A stretch of 64,000 bases of DNA. Source: Armatimonadota bacterium (GTDB taxonomy: Bacteria; Armatimonadota; HRBIN16). The DNA is taken from NCBI GenBank assembly GCA_026003175.1, contig BPGT01000001.1, forward strand, positions 344,839-408,838. Direction: 5' to 3'. Of the stretch, positions 37,300 to 45,586 are shown one piece after another (position 1 is the first letter of the stretch; the number at the start of each line of letters is the position of its first letter). Made by a program: the position numbers and the translations under genes. The notes beneath the pieces are model-generated. The model searched no databases and was not told where the DNA came from. It saw nothing but the letters and a program-made list of their open reading frames with translations.

Positions 37300-37962
37300 A
37301 TGATGAAGCGATTGACGGTGTGGGCAGGCGTGTTGCTGCTGGTCATGACAGCAGTAGCTGCCATCGCCCAGCCACCTCCGGGTGCGGGTGGCTTCCAGAT
37401 AACGCCCGAGATGCAGCGGCAGATGGAAGCGTGGCGCAAATGGCGCGAGGCGCACAAATACACCTTCCAGCTGACCAGTACCCTACGCGCGTTAGAAGAG
37501 ATCGATAAGGACCCCAGGACCAAACTGACCCCAGCGCAGGCGAAGAAGATTCTGGCGGTGCTGCAGCCCTACCGTAACAAGCCGAAGATGACGCAGGACG
37601 ACGCCAAGAATGCGCTGAAGGGCATTAAGGCGGCGTTGAACGTCAACCAGCTGAACGCTATCGCGCGTATCGAGGCGGAGCGGCGCAACCGGCGCGGAGG
37701 CTTTGGCGGACCCGGTGGCGGTGGTATGGGAATGAGACCAGGGGCACCTGGCGGACCACCGGGAGGTGCTCCTGGAGCAAGACCGGGGGGCACACCTGGA
37801 GCGGGTGGCAGACCGGGGGGTAACTTCCGTATGCCCGACCCGTCCCAGATGAAGGACTTTAACCCCTTCAAGCCCGACACCAGCACCCCGTTTGGTCAGC
37901 GTGCGGCACAACGGTGGAACGAGTTCTTCAAGGGGCTACAGCAGCGGGCTTCTGGCAAATAG
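37300..37962 (+). CDS. Secreted Gly/Pro-rich protein following the efflux operon
   Basis: 220 residues from ATG 37300 (GGGAGGGATT upstream; ATG 37303 is equivalent). Signal peptide 'LTVWAGVLLLVMTAVAAIAQ'. A helical region follows ('DPRTKLTPAQAKKILAVLQP', 'ALKGIKAALNVNQLNAIARI') that recalls Spy/CpxP-like envelope sensors in layout, then a low-complexity Gly/Pro/Arg/Met tract and a short conserved tail. No enzyme motif. Its position directly after the export genes suggests an envelope accessory role; this is inference only. Confidence 0.55.
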   Translation: MMKRLTVWAGVLLLVMTAVAAIAQPPPGAGGFQITPEMQRQMEAWRKWREAHKYTFQLTSTLRALEEIDKDPRTKLTPAQAKKILAVLQPYRNKPKMTQDDAKNALKGIKAALNVNQLNAIARIEAERRNRRGGFGGPGGGGMGMRPGAPGGPPGGAPGARPGGTPGAGGRPGGNFRMPDPSQMKDFNPFKPDTSTPFGQRAAQRWNEFFKGLQQRASGK

Positions 37963-37970
37963 CGCCATTC

Positions 37971-37994
37971 GGGGGCGGGCAACACCCCGCCCCC
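37971..37994. terminator. GC hairpin between convergent genes
   Basis: GGGGGCGGG and CCCGCCCCC separated by a short loop, just after the stop at 37962 and before the convergent stop at 38027. No clear T-run follows on either strand, so termination efficiency is uncertain. Confidence 0.5.
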
Positions 37995-38026
37995 AAACTC
38001 CTTCCTTATCGCGCCGATACCTGTCT

Positions 38027-39115
38027 CTACCGCGTTTCGGGTGCCATCCCCGCCGCCGGGTTGTAATATACGTTCTGGAAGAAAGCAGGGATATCCCTGG
38101 CGGGGGTGTCCACGGGTTGGGGTGGCATTTGCTTGCGCAGGATGTCGGCTACAAAGCCCAGCACCAGCGTCTTCTCCGCAGCAGGTGTTCCGGCAGGTAC
38201 CATGCAGCGTATCCGAACAGTCTGCGCGTCGGGTTGTATGGTGAAAGCTGCTATTGCCGAAAGCCACGCCGTGCGATAAAGCGTCTCCCTGTTCATGTCT
38301 GAGGCATAGCCAAAGGTGATTATCAAGTGATTCGCCACAGGGTCGATAGATGCTACGAGCAGATTGGGATTTACCTCGTGCTGACGCAACCACTCTTTGA
38401 TCTTATCCGCCAGCAGGTCATCCTCTGTGCGCAGGCGTGTCTCTGGCTTCGGCTTCATCACGGGCGGGCTGACCTCTGGCTGGGGTTCGGGGGAACCCGT
38501 AGTGATGGCTGTTCCGTCCGGTGCGGGCAAAGCGGGTGCAGTGGCTGCTTCCGCTGGCAAGCGAGAGGTCGTGATGCTCAGAGGCGCAGCACTGCCAGCG
38601 ATCCGGTTCTGGAACGCCCAGGTGATGCCGACAGCGATAAGCACCGCTAATCCCAATACCGACGCGCTGAAGATACGTAGCATTCGCGCTTGCTTTTGCA
38701 GGTGTTCCACCTCTTGCGACTGGCTCTGTGCTTTCTGACGCAGTTCCAGTTCGCGCTGCACCTGCTCCAGCCGCTGGCGGTCTACCACACTGTCCGGTGC
38801 GAGATCCAGCGCCAGCTTGTACCATTGCGCCGCTTCCTCCAGATTGCCCTGGTCGCGGTAGATGTCGCCCATGAGCGCGTGGGCGTGCACATTGTTAGGG
38901 AACTGGCGCAACACGTCCGAGCAAGCGCGCATCGCCTCTTCCCACTGTCCGCGCATCCGCAGCAGGTTTGCGTGCGCTAGCCGTGGGTTGACCAACCGTT
39001 CCTCTTCCTCAATCAACAGCGGGTCGTCGGTACCAGAGGTCACGGGTAGACCACACTCAGGGCAGTGAGTTGCGTCTTTGCTCAACGGTGCGAGGCAATG
39101 GTCGCAGAAATTCAT
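38027..39115 (-). CDS. Zinc-ribbon plus TPR single-pass membrane protein
   Basis: 362 residues from ATG 39115 (GGGGGAGA upstream). N-terminal zinc ribbon with two Cys pairs ('CDHCLAPLSKDATHCPECG'), TPR helices ('HAHALMGDIYRDQGNLEEAA'), a coiled segment, one transmembrane helix ('IFSASVLGLAVLIAVGITWA') and a Pro/Ser linker. The C-terminal extracytoplasmic domain is unrecognised ('PNLLVASIDPVANHLIITFG'). The layout is of a scaffold or assembly factor. It lies 18 bp after dut and is probably co-transcribed with it. Confidence 0.6.
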   Translation of the reverse strand: MNFCDHCLAPLSKDATHCPECGLPVTSGTDDPLLIEEEERLVNPRLAHANLLRMRGQWEEAMRACSDVLRQFPNNVHAHALMGDIYRDQGNLEEAAQWYKLALDLAPDSVVDRQRLEQVQRELELRQKAQSQSQEVEHLQKQARMLRIFSASVLGLAVLIAVGITWAFQNRIAGSAAPLSITTSRLPAEAATAPALPAPDGTAITTGSPEPQPEVSPPVMKPKPETRLRTEDDLLADKIKEWLRQHEVNPNLLVASIDPVANHLIITFGYASDMNRETLYRTAWLSAIAAFTIQPDAQTVRIRCMVPAGTPAAEKTLVLGFVADILRKQMPPQPVDTPARDIPAFFQNVYYNPAAGMAPETR

Positions 39116-39133
39116 GTTTCTCCCCCTCTGCTG

Positions 39134-39592
39134 CTACTTGTATGTGGAGACTCCTGTGCTGCCGAAGCCGCCTTCGGCGCGCTCGGTTTCAGGAAGACTT
39201 TTTACCTCCTGCCAGACCGCCTGTACTACTGGTGCCACTACCAGCTGTGCAATGCGGTCGCCACGCCGAATGGTAATCGGCTCCTGTCCCAGGTTGATCA
39301 GGATCACCTGTATCACTCCTCGATAGTCGCTGTCTATTGTGCCCGGCGCGTTGACCATGCTCAGTCCGTATCGGTCAGCCAGTCCGCTGCGCGGGCGAAC
39401 CTGCGCCTCGTATCCGGGCGGCAGAGCGATTCGGATGCCCGTGCTGATGCGGCGTCGTTCGCCGGGGTGGATGACAACAGGTTCTCGTACCGCTGCATAT
39501 AGGTCTGCCCCCGCCGACCCGGGCGTTGCATACTGGGGCAGGGGCAGGTCGGCTGCATCAGGCTCCCGTTGTATTAGAACATCGATGTGCAC
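39134..39592 (-). CDS. dut: dUTP diphosphatase
   Basis: 152 residues from GTG 39592, chosen because AGGAGGGA lies seven bases upstream; the frame is open further but without signals. All five trimeric dUTPase motifs are present: 'PGSAGADLYA', 'RPRSGLADRYG', 'GTIDSDYRGVIQVILIN', 'RGDRIAQLVV' and 'RAEGGFGSTG'. It hydrolyses dUTP to dUMP and pyrophosphate, keeping uracil out of DNA and feeding dTMP synthesis. The divergent neighbour is a chemoreceptor. Confidence 0.96.
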   Translation of the reverse strand: MHIDVLIQREPDAADLPLPQYATPGSAGADLYAAVREPVVIHPGERRRISTGIRIALPPGYEAQVRPRSGLADRYGLSMVNAPGTIDSDYRGVIQVILINLGQEPITIRRGDRIAQLVVAPVVQAVWQEVKSLPETERAEGGFGSTGVSTYK

Positions 39593-39791
39593 GCAAAGTT
39601 CCCTCCTGACGAAGTTACCTGCACACTGTATTGTGCCATGAATGGGAACGGTTTGGCAATGTGAAATCGCATCCAATACGATTCTTGCTATCTCCTTCTG
39701 AGAGAGAGGCTCTTGCTGAGCGTTCGTATCCTTTTAAGGGTGCGTCAGCACCCGAAGCACTTTCCAACGAGGTTTGCACACTACCGGGCAC

Positions 39792-39819
39792 TAAAGTTTG
39801 CCTGCGTACTTTCTGATAA
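39792..39819 (+). promoter_or_regulatory. Candidate sigma-28 (flagellar/chemotaxis) promoter
   Basis: TAAAGTTT (39792-39799), 12-bp spacer, TCTGATAA (39812-39819). This resembles the FliA/SigD consensus TAAAGTTT-N11-GCCGATAA and sits 37 bp before a chemoreceptor start. The rest of the intergenic region 39593-39791 holds no other feature that I recognised. Confidence 0.5.
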
Positions 39820-39856
39820 TTACTCATGCTAGATATTTCTGGGGAGGTTGCGTCCT

Positions 39857-42250
39857 ATGCACCTTATCTTTGCGCCAGCCATCCGCTGGATGGAACGCCT
39901 GTCTCTGGCGAAGAAGATGCTTACAGTAGCAGCAGTGTGCACCGTGCCGTTGATAGTCTTCTCTTACCAGATCTTGCAGACAACCGGAGAGAATATCCAG
40001 TTTGCGCAGCGTGAAAAGGAGGGCACTGCTTTCCTCAAGCCCACCTTCAGCCTGTTACAACATGTTCAGCAGCATCGAGGTGCGGCAGCGGCTTTGCTAG
40101 CGGGTGACCGTTCCTTCCAGACTACCGTGGAGCAGAAGGCTCAGGCTATCGAACAGGATATTCAGGCAATCGACAGCGCAGATAGGCGGTACGGAGCACG
40201 GTTTGGAGTATCTCAGCAATGGCAGCAGTGGAAACAAGGGTGGCAGGAGCTGCGTCGAAACCTGCATCATCTTTCGGTAACGCGGTCTACCGAACAGCAT
40301 ACCGCGCTGGTTCAGCAACTGCTACAGATACAACAAGCCATAGCCGATGCTTCCAGCATGAGCCTGGACCCTGAAATCGATACCTACTATGTGATGTACA
40401 CCTTTGCTTTTGTATTACCCCCTGCTACTGAATATATGGGGCAAGCGCGAGCTATAGGCGCGGGCGCTATTGCTTCCAAAGACATCTCCACGACACGTGA
40501 CAGACTCGTTGCCCTGTCCAGCCTGATACAGGATAGGGTAGCAACAACCCATACCAGCATCGACAAGGTAATACACGCCGACCCGACGTTGCGTTCCCGC
40601 CTGGGAGAGGCACACAGGCAATACCAGGTCGCAGTGGACAAGTTCACAACTGTGCTAAATGATAGGTTGCTCAAAGGAGAAGTCGCCGGCATAACATCAC
40701 AGGACTATTTTCGTCTGGCGACAGAAGCCATCGACTGTCAGTTTGCCCTGATAAACCAGCTGAGCCAGCAGTTCGACGTCCTCCTGGACAGGCGCATTGC
40801 CCGTCTCAACATGCGTCGGTACAGCATGCTGATGATTGCGCTTGTTCCGGTGCTCATAGCGGCGTGGTTATACGGAGGTTTCTATCTGGCTATAAGACGC
40901 GGAGTGCAGCAACTGCTTTACATCTCACAGAGGATGGCTGTTGGCGACCTGCAGCTGGAGATGAAAATGACTGGCAGCAAGGAAGAGATAAACCAAATTA
41001 GCCAGGCGCTGGGGAGCGTGTTACACTACATGCAACAGCTGGCGCATGCCAGTCAACGCATCGCGCAGGGCGATCTGACAGTTCAACTCTCGCCCCAGTC
41101 TGAGCGAGATGCGCTGGGCAATGCCTTTGCGGAGATGACGCGGAGCTTACGTCAGATGGTCTGCCAGCTGGGATCTGGAGCGGAACAGTTATCCTCCTTC
41201 GCCCAACAGATCAGTTCCGCCTCAGTACACTCGGCGCAAGCATCTGGAGAGGTTGCGCGGGGCAGCGAGCAACTCGCCCAGCAAGCCACTGAAGCCGCTC
41301 AGGCGATGGACAACCTCGACCGAGCCATCCGCACCGTGCAACAGGGCAGCGAAACGCAACGCGAAGCCGCCCAGCAAGCGGAAGAGGGCATGAGACAGGC
41401 TGCCCAGGCGGTGGAAGAGGTCGCACGCTCCGCCCAGCAGATGGCTGCCTCCGCCCAGCAAGCCAGCGCCATCGCCCAGCAGGGTGGACAGTCGGTAGAA
41501 GAGATGCTGCACACCATGCGCCAGATTCAAGAACAAGCGGAAGCCTCCGCCCAGAAGGTGGCGCAGTTAGACCAGCTGGGTCAGCAGATAGGCAACATCG
41601 TGCAGACGATAGAACAGATAGCGGAGCAGACGAACCTGCTGGCGTTGAACGCGGCGATAGAGGCGGCTCGTGCTGGGGAGCACGGCAGAGGTTTCGCGGT
41701 GGTGGCGGATGAGGTGCGCAAGTTGGCGGAGCAGGCAGGTGCTGCCACCAAGGAGATAGCCACCCTGATTGGGGATGTGCGCGCGGGGGTGGAGGAGACG
41801 GTCAACGCCATCCGTGCCACAGGCAAAATGGTCTCCGACGGCTTCGCTCGCAGTGAGCAGGTAGGTTCCGCGCTGATGCAGATAGTGGAGTCGGCGCAGC
41901 AGGTAGCGGGCGAGGTGCAGTCGGTGACGGCGGTGGCGGAGCAGATGTCTGCGAGCGTGCAGCAGGTTCTGGCGACGGTGAGCACGGTGTTGCAGAGTGC
42001 GCAGGAGAACGCCCGTGCGGCGTTAGAGATGGTATCGGGTTCGGAGCAGGTGTCTTCGGCGATTGCGTCGGTGGCGAGCATCAGCGAGCAGGCAGCGGCG
42101 AGTGCAGAGGAGTTGAACGCCTCGTCTGAAGAGGTCGCCGCGGCGGCGCAGGAGCTGTTGCAGATGTCGTATGAGATGCGAAACCTGGCGAGCCGCTTCG
42201 TCGTACAACAAGACAGCAGCTCCCCAGTATCCGCACGCCTCGCTGCGTAG
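39857..42250 (+). CDS. Methyl-accepting chemotaxis protein with NIT-like sensor
   Basis: 797 residues from ATG 39857 (GGGGAGG nine bases upstream). N-terminal helix '[20 protein letters not shown]', then a long helical periplasmic sensor with '[18 protein letters not shown]', the pattern of nitrate/nitrite-sensing (NIT) domains. A second helix ('[20 protein letters not shown]'), a HAMP domain and a cytoplasmic coiled coil follow. The signalling tip '[18 protein letters not shown]' is intact, as is '[17 protein letters not shown]'. It controls CheA. No che genes are adjacent. The C-terminal CheR-tether pentapeptide is absent. Confidence 0.92.
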   Translation: MHLIFAPAIRWMERLSLAKKMLTVAAVCTVPLIVFSYQILQTTGENIQFAQREKEGTAFLKPTFSLLQHVQQHRGAAAALLAGDRSFQTTVEQKAQAIEQDIQAIDSADRRYGARFGVSQQWQQWKQGWQELRRNLHHLSVTRSTEQHTALVQQLLQIQQAIADASSMSLDPEIDTYYVMYTFAFVLPPATEYMGQARAIGAGAIASKDISTTRDRLVALSSLIQDRVATTHTSIDKVIHADPTLRSRLGEAHRQYQVAVDKFTTVLNDRLLKGEVAGITSQDYFRLATEAIDCQFALINQLSQQFDVLLDRRIARLNMRRYSMLMIALVPVLIAAWLYGGFYLAIRRGVQQLLYISQRMAVGDLQLEMKMTGSKEEINQISQALGSVLHYMQQLAHASQRIAQGDLTVQLSPQSERDALGNAFAEMTRSLRQMVCQLGSGAEQLSSFAQQISSASVHSAQASGEVARGSEQLAQQATEAAQAMDNLDRAIRTVQQGSETQREAAQQAEEGMRQAAQAVEEVARSAQQMAASAQQASAIAQQGGQSVEEMLHTMRQIQEQAEASAQKVAQLDQLGQQIGNIVQTIEQIAEQTNLLALNAAIEAARAGEHGRGFAVVADEVRKLAEQAGAATKEIATLIGDVRAGVEETVNAIRATGKMVSDGFARSEQVGSALMQIVESAQQVAGEVQSVTAVAEQMSASVQQVLATVSTVLQSAQENARAALEMVSGSEQVSSAIASVASISEQAAASAEELNASSEEVAAAAQELLQMSYEMRNLASRFVVQQDSSSPVSARLAA

Positions 42251-42318
42251 ATAATGGAAGAGGTGGCAAACTCACGCTCTACTGCCCTTCTGCGTTGCAA
42301 AGAAGGTTTTAGCCTGGT

Positions 42319-42381
42319 GGGGCGCACTGAGGCGCGCACTGCAAGCATGCTGTGTGTAGTGCGGGTTTCAGCCTGCGCCCC
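42319..42381. repeat. Nested GC-rich inverted repeat between convergent genes
   Basis: GGGGCGCA (42319-42326) pairs with TGCGCCCC (42374-42381), and GCGCACTGC with a downstream AGTGCG inside. It overlaps the 3' end of the oxidoreductase gene and could act as a bidirectional terminator or be a degenerate small repeat. Confidence 0.45.
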
Positions 42382-43441
42382 GTGACACTCCCAGCCACGT
42401 GCGATAGATGGCTTCAAAGATGCGGATGTCCTGAATCGCGTCCTCGCCAGAAGAACGGAACGGCTCGCCTGTGCGCACACAGTGGATAAAGTGTGCTGCC
42501 TCGCGCTGGAACGACCACGACCAGCCATCCCTGGGGAAGAGGCGCGAGTACTCCGCCCCTTCTGCCGCACGATACATCTCTACGGTGGCGCAGGCGTTGC
42601 GCAACAACAGCGAAGGCGAGGTGGCTTTCACCCAGCCTTTCTGGAAGTATGCCTGAGTATCTTCATCCCACTGGTGCGCCGCTAGTCCGCCTGTCTCCAG
42701 CGACACACGCACGTTACCCATCCGCAGTACCGCAATACCGGTGAAGGCGTCCTCGTCCAGGTCCACGGCGGTTACTTCCCAATCTTCACCGACGTCCAGC
42801 AGCCAGCGTGTGAGGTTTACGTTGTGGCAATACACCTGCAGGTAGTTGACGTAACTCTGATGGTACTTTTCTGGCAGCCAGTCGGGCGCTTCGATGGGTG
42901 TGCTGGGGTATGGTTCGTCTGTGTTGATAGTCGTCGCAGAGTTTCCTGCCGTCCAGTGCCCTCCAAAACAACGAGCGCGCAGATAGAAGAGCCTGCCCAG
43001 CTCCCCCGACTGGCGGTAAGTGTCTATCAACTGCTTCGCCAGCTCGATACCCGCGTCGTAGCGCTTCATGTAGGCGACCATCAGCCGCCCGCCGCCTTCG
43101 CGCGCCGCCTGTAACATGCGTTCGGCACGCTCTACCGTCAGCGCCATCGGTTTCTCCATGTATACCGGCTTGCCCGCGCGCAGGGCATCTTCCGCTACCT
43201 GCGCCTGATGTACAAAGTGCGCCGATACCGCCACCGCGTCGATGTCGGGGTCCAATAGCAGCTCACTGTGTGTGGTGTACACGCGAGGGATGCCGAAGCG
43301 TTCCGCCACTCTCTGCGCCAAATGGGGACGCATTTCCGCCAGCGCGACCACCTCGCAATCGGGCAGGGCGACAAAATTGGGTAGATGCACCGCCTGTGCC
43401 ATGAAGCCTGCCCCGACGTACCCCAGCCGAACCTTTTCCAT
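42368..43441 (-). CDS. Gfo/Idh/MocA-family oxidoreductase
   Basis: 357 residues from ATG 43441 (AAAGGAGG upstream). NAD(P)-binding start 'RLGYVGAGFMAQAVHLPNFV', then 'PVYMEKPMALTVERAERML' with the catalytic Lys in the EKP motif, and the C-terminal beta-sheet domain ('GDWEVTAVDLDEDAFTGIAV'-like region). The family oxidises sugars or sugar alcohols, often at C2 or C3 positions. It is transcribed 16 bp after a sugar-isomerase-like gene, so the pair probably interconverts a keto or inositol-type sugar. Confidence 0.87.
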   Translation of the reverse strand: MEKVRLGYVGAGFMAQAVHLPNFVALPDCEVVALAEMRPHLAQRVAERFGIPRVYTTHSELLLDPDIDAVAVSAHFVHQAQVAEDALRAGKPVYMEKPMALTVERAERMLQAAREGGGRLMVAYMKRYDAGIELAKQLIDTYRQSGELGRLFYLRARCFGGHWTAGNSATTINTDEPYPSTPIEAPDWLPEKYHQSYVNYLQVYCHNVNLTRWLLDVGEDWEVTAVDLDEDAFTGIAVLRMGNVRVSLETGGLAAHQWDEDTQAYFQKGWVKATSPSLLLRNACATVEMYRAAEGAEYSRLFPRDGWSWSFQREAAHFIHCVRTGEPFRSSGEDAIQDIRIFEAIYRTWLGVSRGAG

Positions 43442-43457
43442 GTCGTCGCCTCCTTTC

Positions 43458-44282
43458 TTACACCTTCGCCAGCACAGCATCCAGCGCCACTTTAGCGTTA
43501 CGAATAACGTTCTCGTGTGAGTCTGCCCAGTAGTCCCGGTTGAAGATTTCGATGCTTAGGAAGCCTTTGTACCCTACCTCGTGCTTGAGGATGCGAAACT
43601 CCTCCACGAGGGGGATGACGCCATGCCCGGGATAGACGCGGTGGCTGTCGTTTAGCTGTTCACGCGGCAGGTCCGGGCAGTCGTTCACGTGTACAATCAG
43701 CAGCTGCTCGCACGGCAGCCGGCGTATCTCGTCCAGCGGGATACCCGATTTGTAGTAATGGAAGGTATCCATCATGATACCCACATTACGGCTGGTAGAT
43801 GCCCCAACGACAGCCAGTGCCTGTCGCGGTCCGGGCATAAAGGGCGCGCCGCCTATGGGTTCCAGAGCGCATTTCACCGCATACTGCCCGCTCACCTCGC
43901 CATAGCGTTGGGCGGCTTTGCCTGCCCGCTCGATGGCTTCGGCGATACCCATGCCGGGCGGCGGGGCGTCGGCGGTGAAGCAAAGGAGGGTTCTACTGCC
44001 CAGCTGGCGGGCGATGCGCGCGTACTTGTCAATGCGACGCAGCTGCTCTTCTTGCTGCGCCATATCGAAGGCAAAGAAGGGGAACGCCATAATCGCTGCC
44101 ACCTGAAGACGATTCTTCGCCAGCTGGCGCTTGAGGTCGCTCAGGGAGTGGCGTGTGAGGTAATCATCGATTCGTCCTGCCTCTATCTCCACCCCTTCGT
44201 AGCCATATTTACCCAGCAGGTCCAGCGTGGCTTCCAGTGGTTTATCTGCCCCGCAAGTAATGGTGTTAAAGCATGTTTTCAT
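43458..44282 (-). CDS. Sugar phosphate isomerase/epimerase (xylose-isomerase-like TIM barrel)
   Basis: 274 residues from ATG 44282. Barrel strands and metal ligands fit the AP-endonuclease-2/IolE-like superfamily: 'YGYEGVEIEAGRIDDYL', 'CALEPIGGAPFM' (Glu ligand), 'VGIMMDTFHYYKSG' (Asp and His ligands), 'LLIVHVNDCPDL' and 'GFLSIEIFNRDYW' (Glu ligand). Divalent metal-dependent epimerisation or isomerisation of a keto sugar is the expected reaction. It is co-directional with the Gfo/Idh oxidoreductase. Confidence 0.85.
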   Translation of the reverse strand: MKTCFNTITCGADKPLEATLDLLGKYGYEGVEIEAGRIDDYLTRHSLSDLKRQLAKNRLQVAAIMAFPFFAFDMAQQEEQLRRIDKYARIARQLGSRTLLCFTADAPPPGMGIAEAIERAGKAAQRYGEVSGQYAVKCALEPIGGAPFMPGPRQALAVVGASTSRNVGIMMDTFHYYKSGIPLDEIRRLPCEQLLIVHVNDCPDLPREQLNDSHRVYPGHGVIPLVEEFRILKHEVGYKGFLSIEIFNRDYWADSHENVIRNAKVALDAVLAKV

Positions 44283-44368
44283 CCGCTGACTCCCCCTGTA
44301 ACGTGCTACTATTCAGTTCTCCACACACAGGTTATTCCTTCACAGGATGGATACGGGGGAATAATACT

Positions 44369-44554
44369 TCGTCAAGGCTCAATCTTCTGGAGGGCGAGGC
44401 TCCTGCCGAGCCGTCAGCCCCCCTGTAGTCCCCCCGCAGGCAGGGGGACATAACGCTCCTCCCCGCTTGCGGGGAGGCTGGGTGGGGCTGCGTGTTTCGG
44501 CTCACCGGGAGGTTCGCCCTCCAGATGGGCAAAGCGAAGTTTCACTTTTGACAG
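44369..44554. mobile_element. Second short inverted-repeat element family, copy 2
   Basis: Ends GTCAAGGCTCAATCTTC and GAAGTTTCACTTTTGAC correspond to the ends at 12098-12220. Inner arms are CTGGAGGGCGAGGCTCC and TCGCCCTCCAG. About 60 bp of extra nested hairpins (two C-rich stems around 44430-44480) lie in the centre. AATACT/AGTATT at the outer edges is inverted rather than direct, so no clear target duplication is visible. Confidence 0.65.
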
Positions 44555-44576
44555 AGTATTAAGAACCAGATGTATT

Positions 44577-44746
44577 CGCGCTGAGCAGCTACCACGCCCC
44601 AGGACGCTTCCTGAGCCGACGGCGCCCGGTTATTACACGGGACCAATGAAAGGCAAGGGAGCGAAGGCTACCGTTGCGCCAGAGCAATTGCCACCGTAAC
44701 AGGCATTCGCGGGGGCGTCTCTCTTCTTCAGAGACGCCCCCTTTTT
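44577..44746 (+). ncRNA. Candidate structured small RNA ending in an intrinsic terminator
   Basis: A plus-strand terminator (44711-44746) has no coding gene upstream on that strand. TTGACA (44548-44553), contributed by the end of the small mobile element, lies 17 bp before TGTATT (44571-44576). The intervening transcript could pair GGCGC with GCGCC around an inner CCCG/CGGG hairpin and a purine-rich 'GGCAAGGGAGCGAAGGC' stretch. I could not match it to a known riboswitch or RNA family, and there is no plus-strand gene between it and the terminator. Confidence 0.4.
44711..44746 (+). terminator. Strong Rho-independent terminator
   Basis: GGGGGCGTCTCT and AGAGACGCCCCC form a perfect 12-bp stem with a 7-base loop, followed by TTTTT on the plus strand. 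Confidence 0.88.
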
Positions 44747-44749
44747 CCG

Positions 44750-44917
44750 CTATTGTGCAACAGCAGACTGGTTGCGCGGCAGCGATTCGTACGAAACCTT
44801 CGCACTATGCCAGAACGCCAGTACAGCTATCAACAGCATCACCAGAATCACCAGCGCAACCATCCATGCAGGCATATCCAGCGCGCGGTGGTCATCGGGT
44901 TTTCCGTTATGAGACAT
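44750..44917 (-). CDS. Small single-pass membrane protein
   Basis: 55 residues from ATG 44917: a hydrophilic start 'MSHNGKPDDHRALDMP', one transmembrane helix 'WMVALVILVMLLIAVLAFWH' and a short polar tail 'SAKVSYESLPRNQSAVAQ'. It stops four bases from the T-run of the terminator. No family recognised; N-in orientation is not determined. The clean hydrophobic block bounded by charged residues supports coding, but no strong ribosome-binding site is seen (GGGGGCAAACGAA upstream). Confidence 0.5.
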   Translation of the reverse strand: MSHNGKPDDHRALDMPAWMVALVILVMLLIAVLAFWHSAKVSYESLPRNQSAVAQ

Positions 44918-45031
44918 TTCGTTTGCCCCCGGGGTGCCGGAACGAAACTCTTTCTCAACCGGTCATAGTATAATGGATAGTAGCGAATGTGGCAAGATTC
45001 TCCAGAAGGCTTACAGCAGGAGGGAGATACG

Positions 45032-45586
45032 ATGCCACAACCCATTTCGGAGCGACATCCGCTCAGGCAGCTGTTCGGCACGCTGGTAGAGCAGGCGTTT
45101 ACGCGCGTGCTGCGGGAGCATGAGCCAGACGTTTTGCGCTACATGGTGAACCTGCTGACCGAGTTCACCCACATCGATAACATCTACCGCATCCGCGACG
45201 CTCGCGGCAGAGCGTTGCGGGAAGTGGCGGAGATGCTGGCAGAGGGCGACGTGCTCCTGAACGCCACCTCCTTTGCGCGCGAGCGGGAGGTGCATCGCCA
45301 TATCGGCGACTTCACGCTGTTCTGGTCCGGGGTATACCCCGAGGCGATGCCGCGCCTGCGCCACGCCCTGAGCAAAGACGCGCTTATCGACTACGTACAG
45401 CAGGGCAAGAAGTCCTACTATATCGTCTCCACCTTTGAAGAGGGCGAGTGGCGGCACGAGGCGCCGCTGTTCCGGCGATTGTCCGAACGCTTCGAGCTGT
45501 ACATGTTCGGTCTGAACCTGGTGCGTCAAGGTTGGGAACGCCTTGCCCGGGAACATTTCGAGCGATGGCAACGCGGTCTACAATAA
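45032..45586 (+). CDS. Conserved-looking protein of unknown function
   Basis: 184 residues from ATG 45032 (AGGAGGGAG upstream), preceded by TATAAT at 44969-44974. Mostly helical and charged ('LRQLFGTLVEQAFTRVLREH', 'YMVNLLTEFTHIDNIYRIRD'), no signal peptide, no membrane segment, no enzyme motif recognised. 'GKKSYYIVSTFEEGEWRHEA' is the most distinctive stretch. The stop overlaps the convergent glycosyltransferase gene by 9 bp. Confidence 0.6.
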   Translation: MPQPISERHPLRQLFGTLVEQAFTRVLREHEPDVLRYMVNLLTEFTHIDNIYRIRDARGRALREVAEMLAEGDVLLNATSFAREREVHRHIGDFTLFWSGVYPEAMPRLRHALSKDALIDYVQQGKKSYYIVSTFEEGEWRHEAPLFRRLSERFELYMFGLNLVRQGWERLAREHFERWQRGLQ

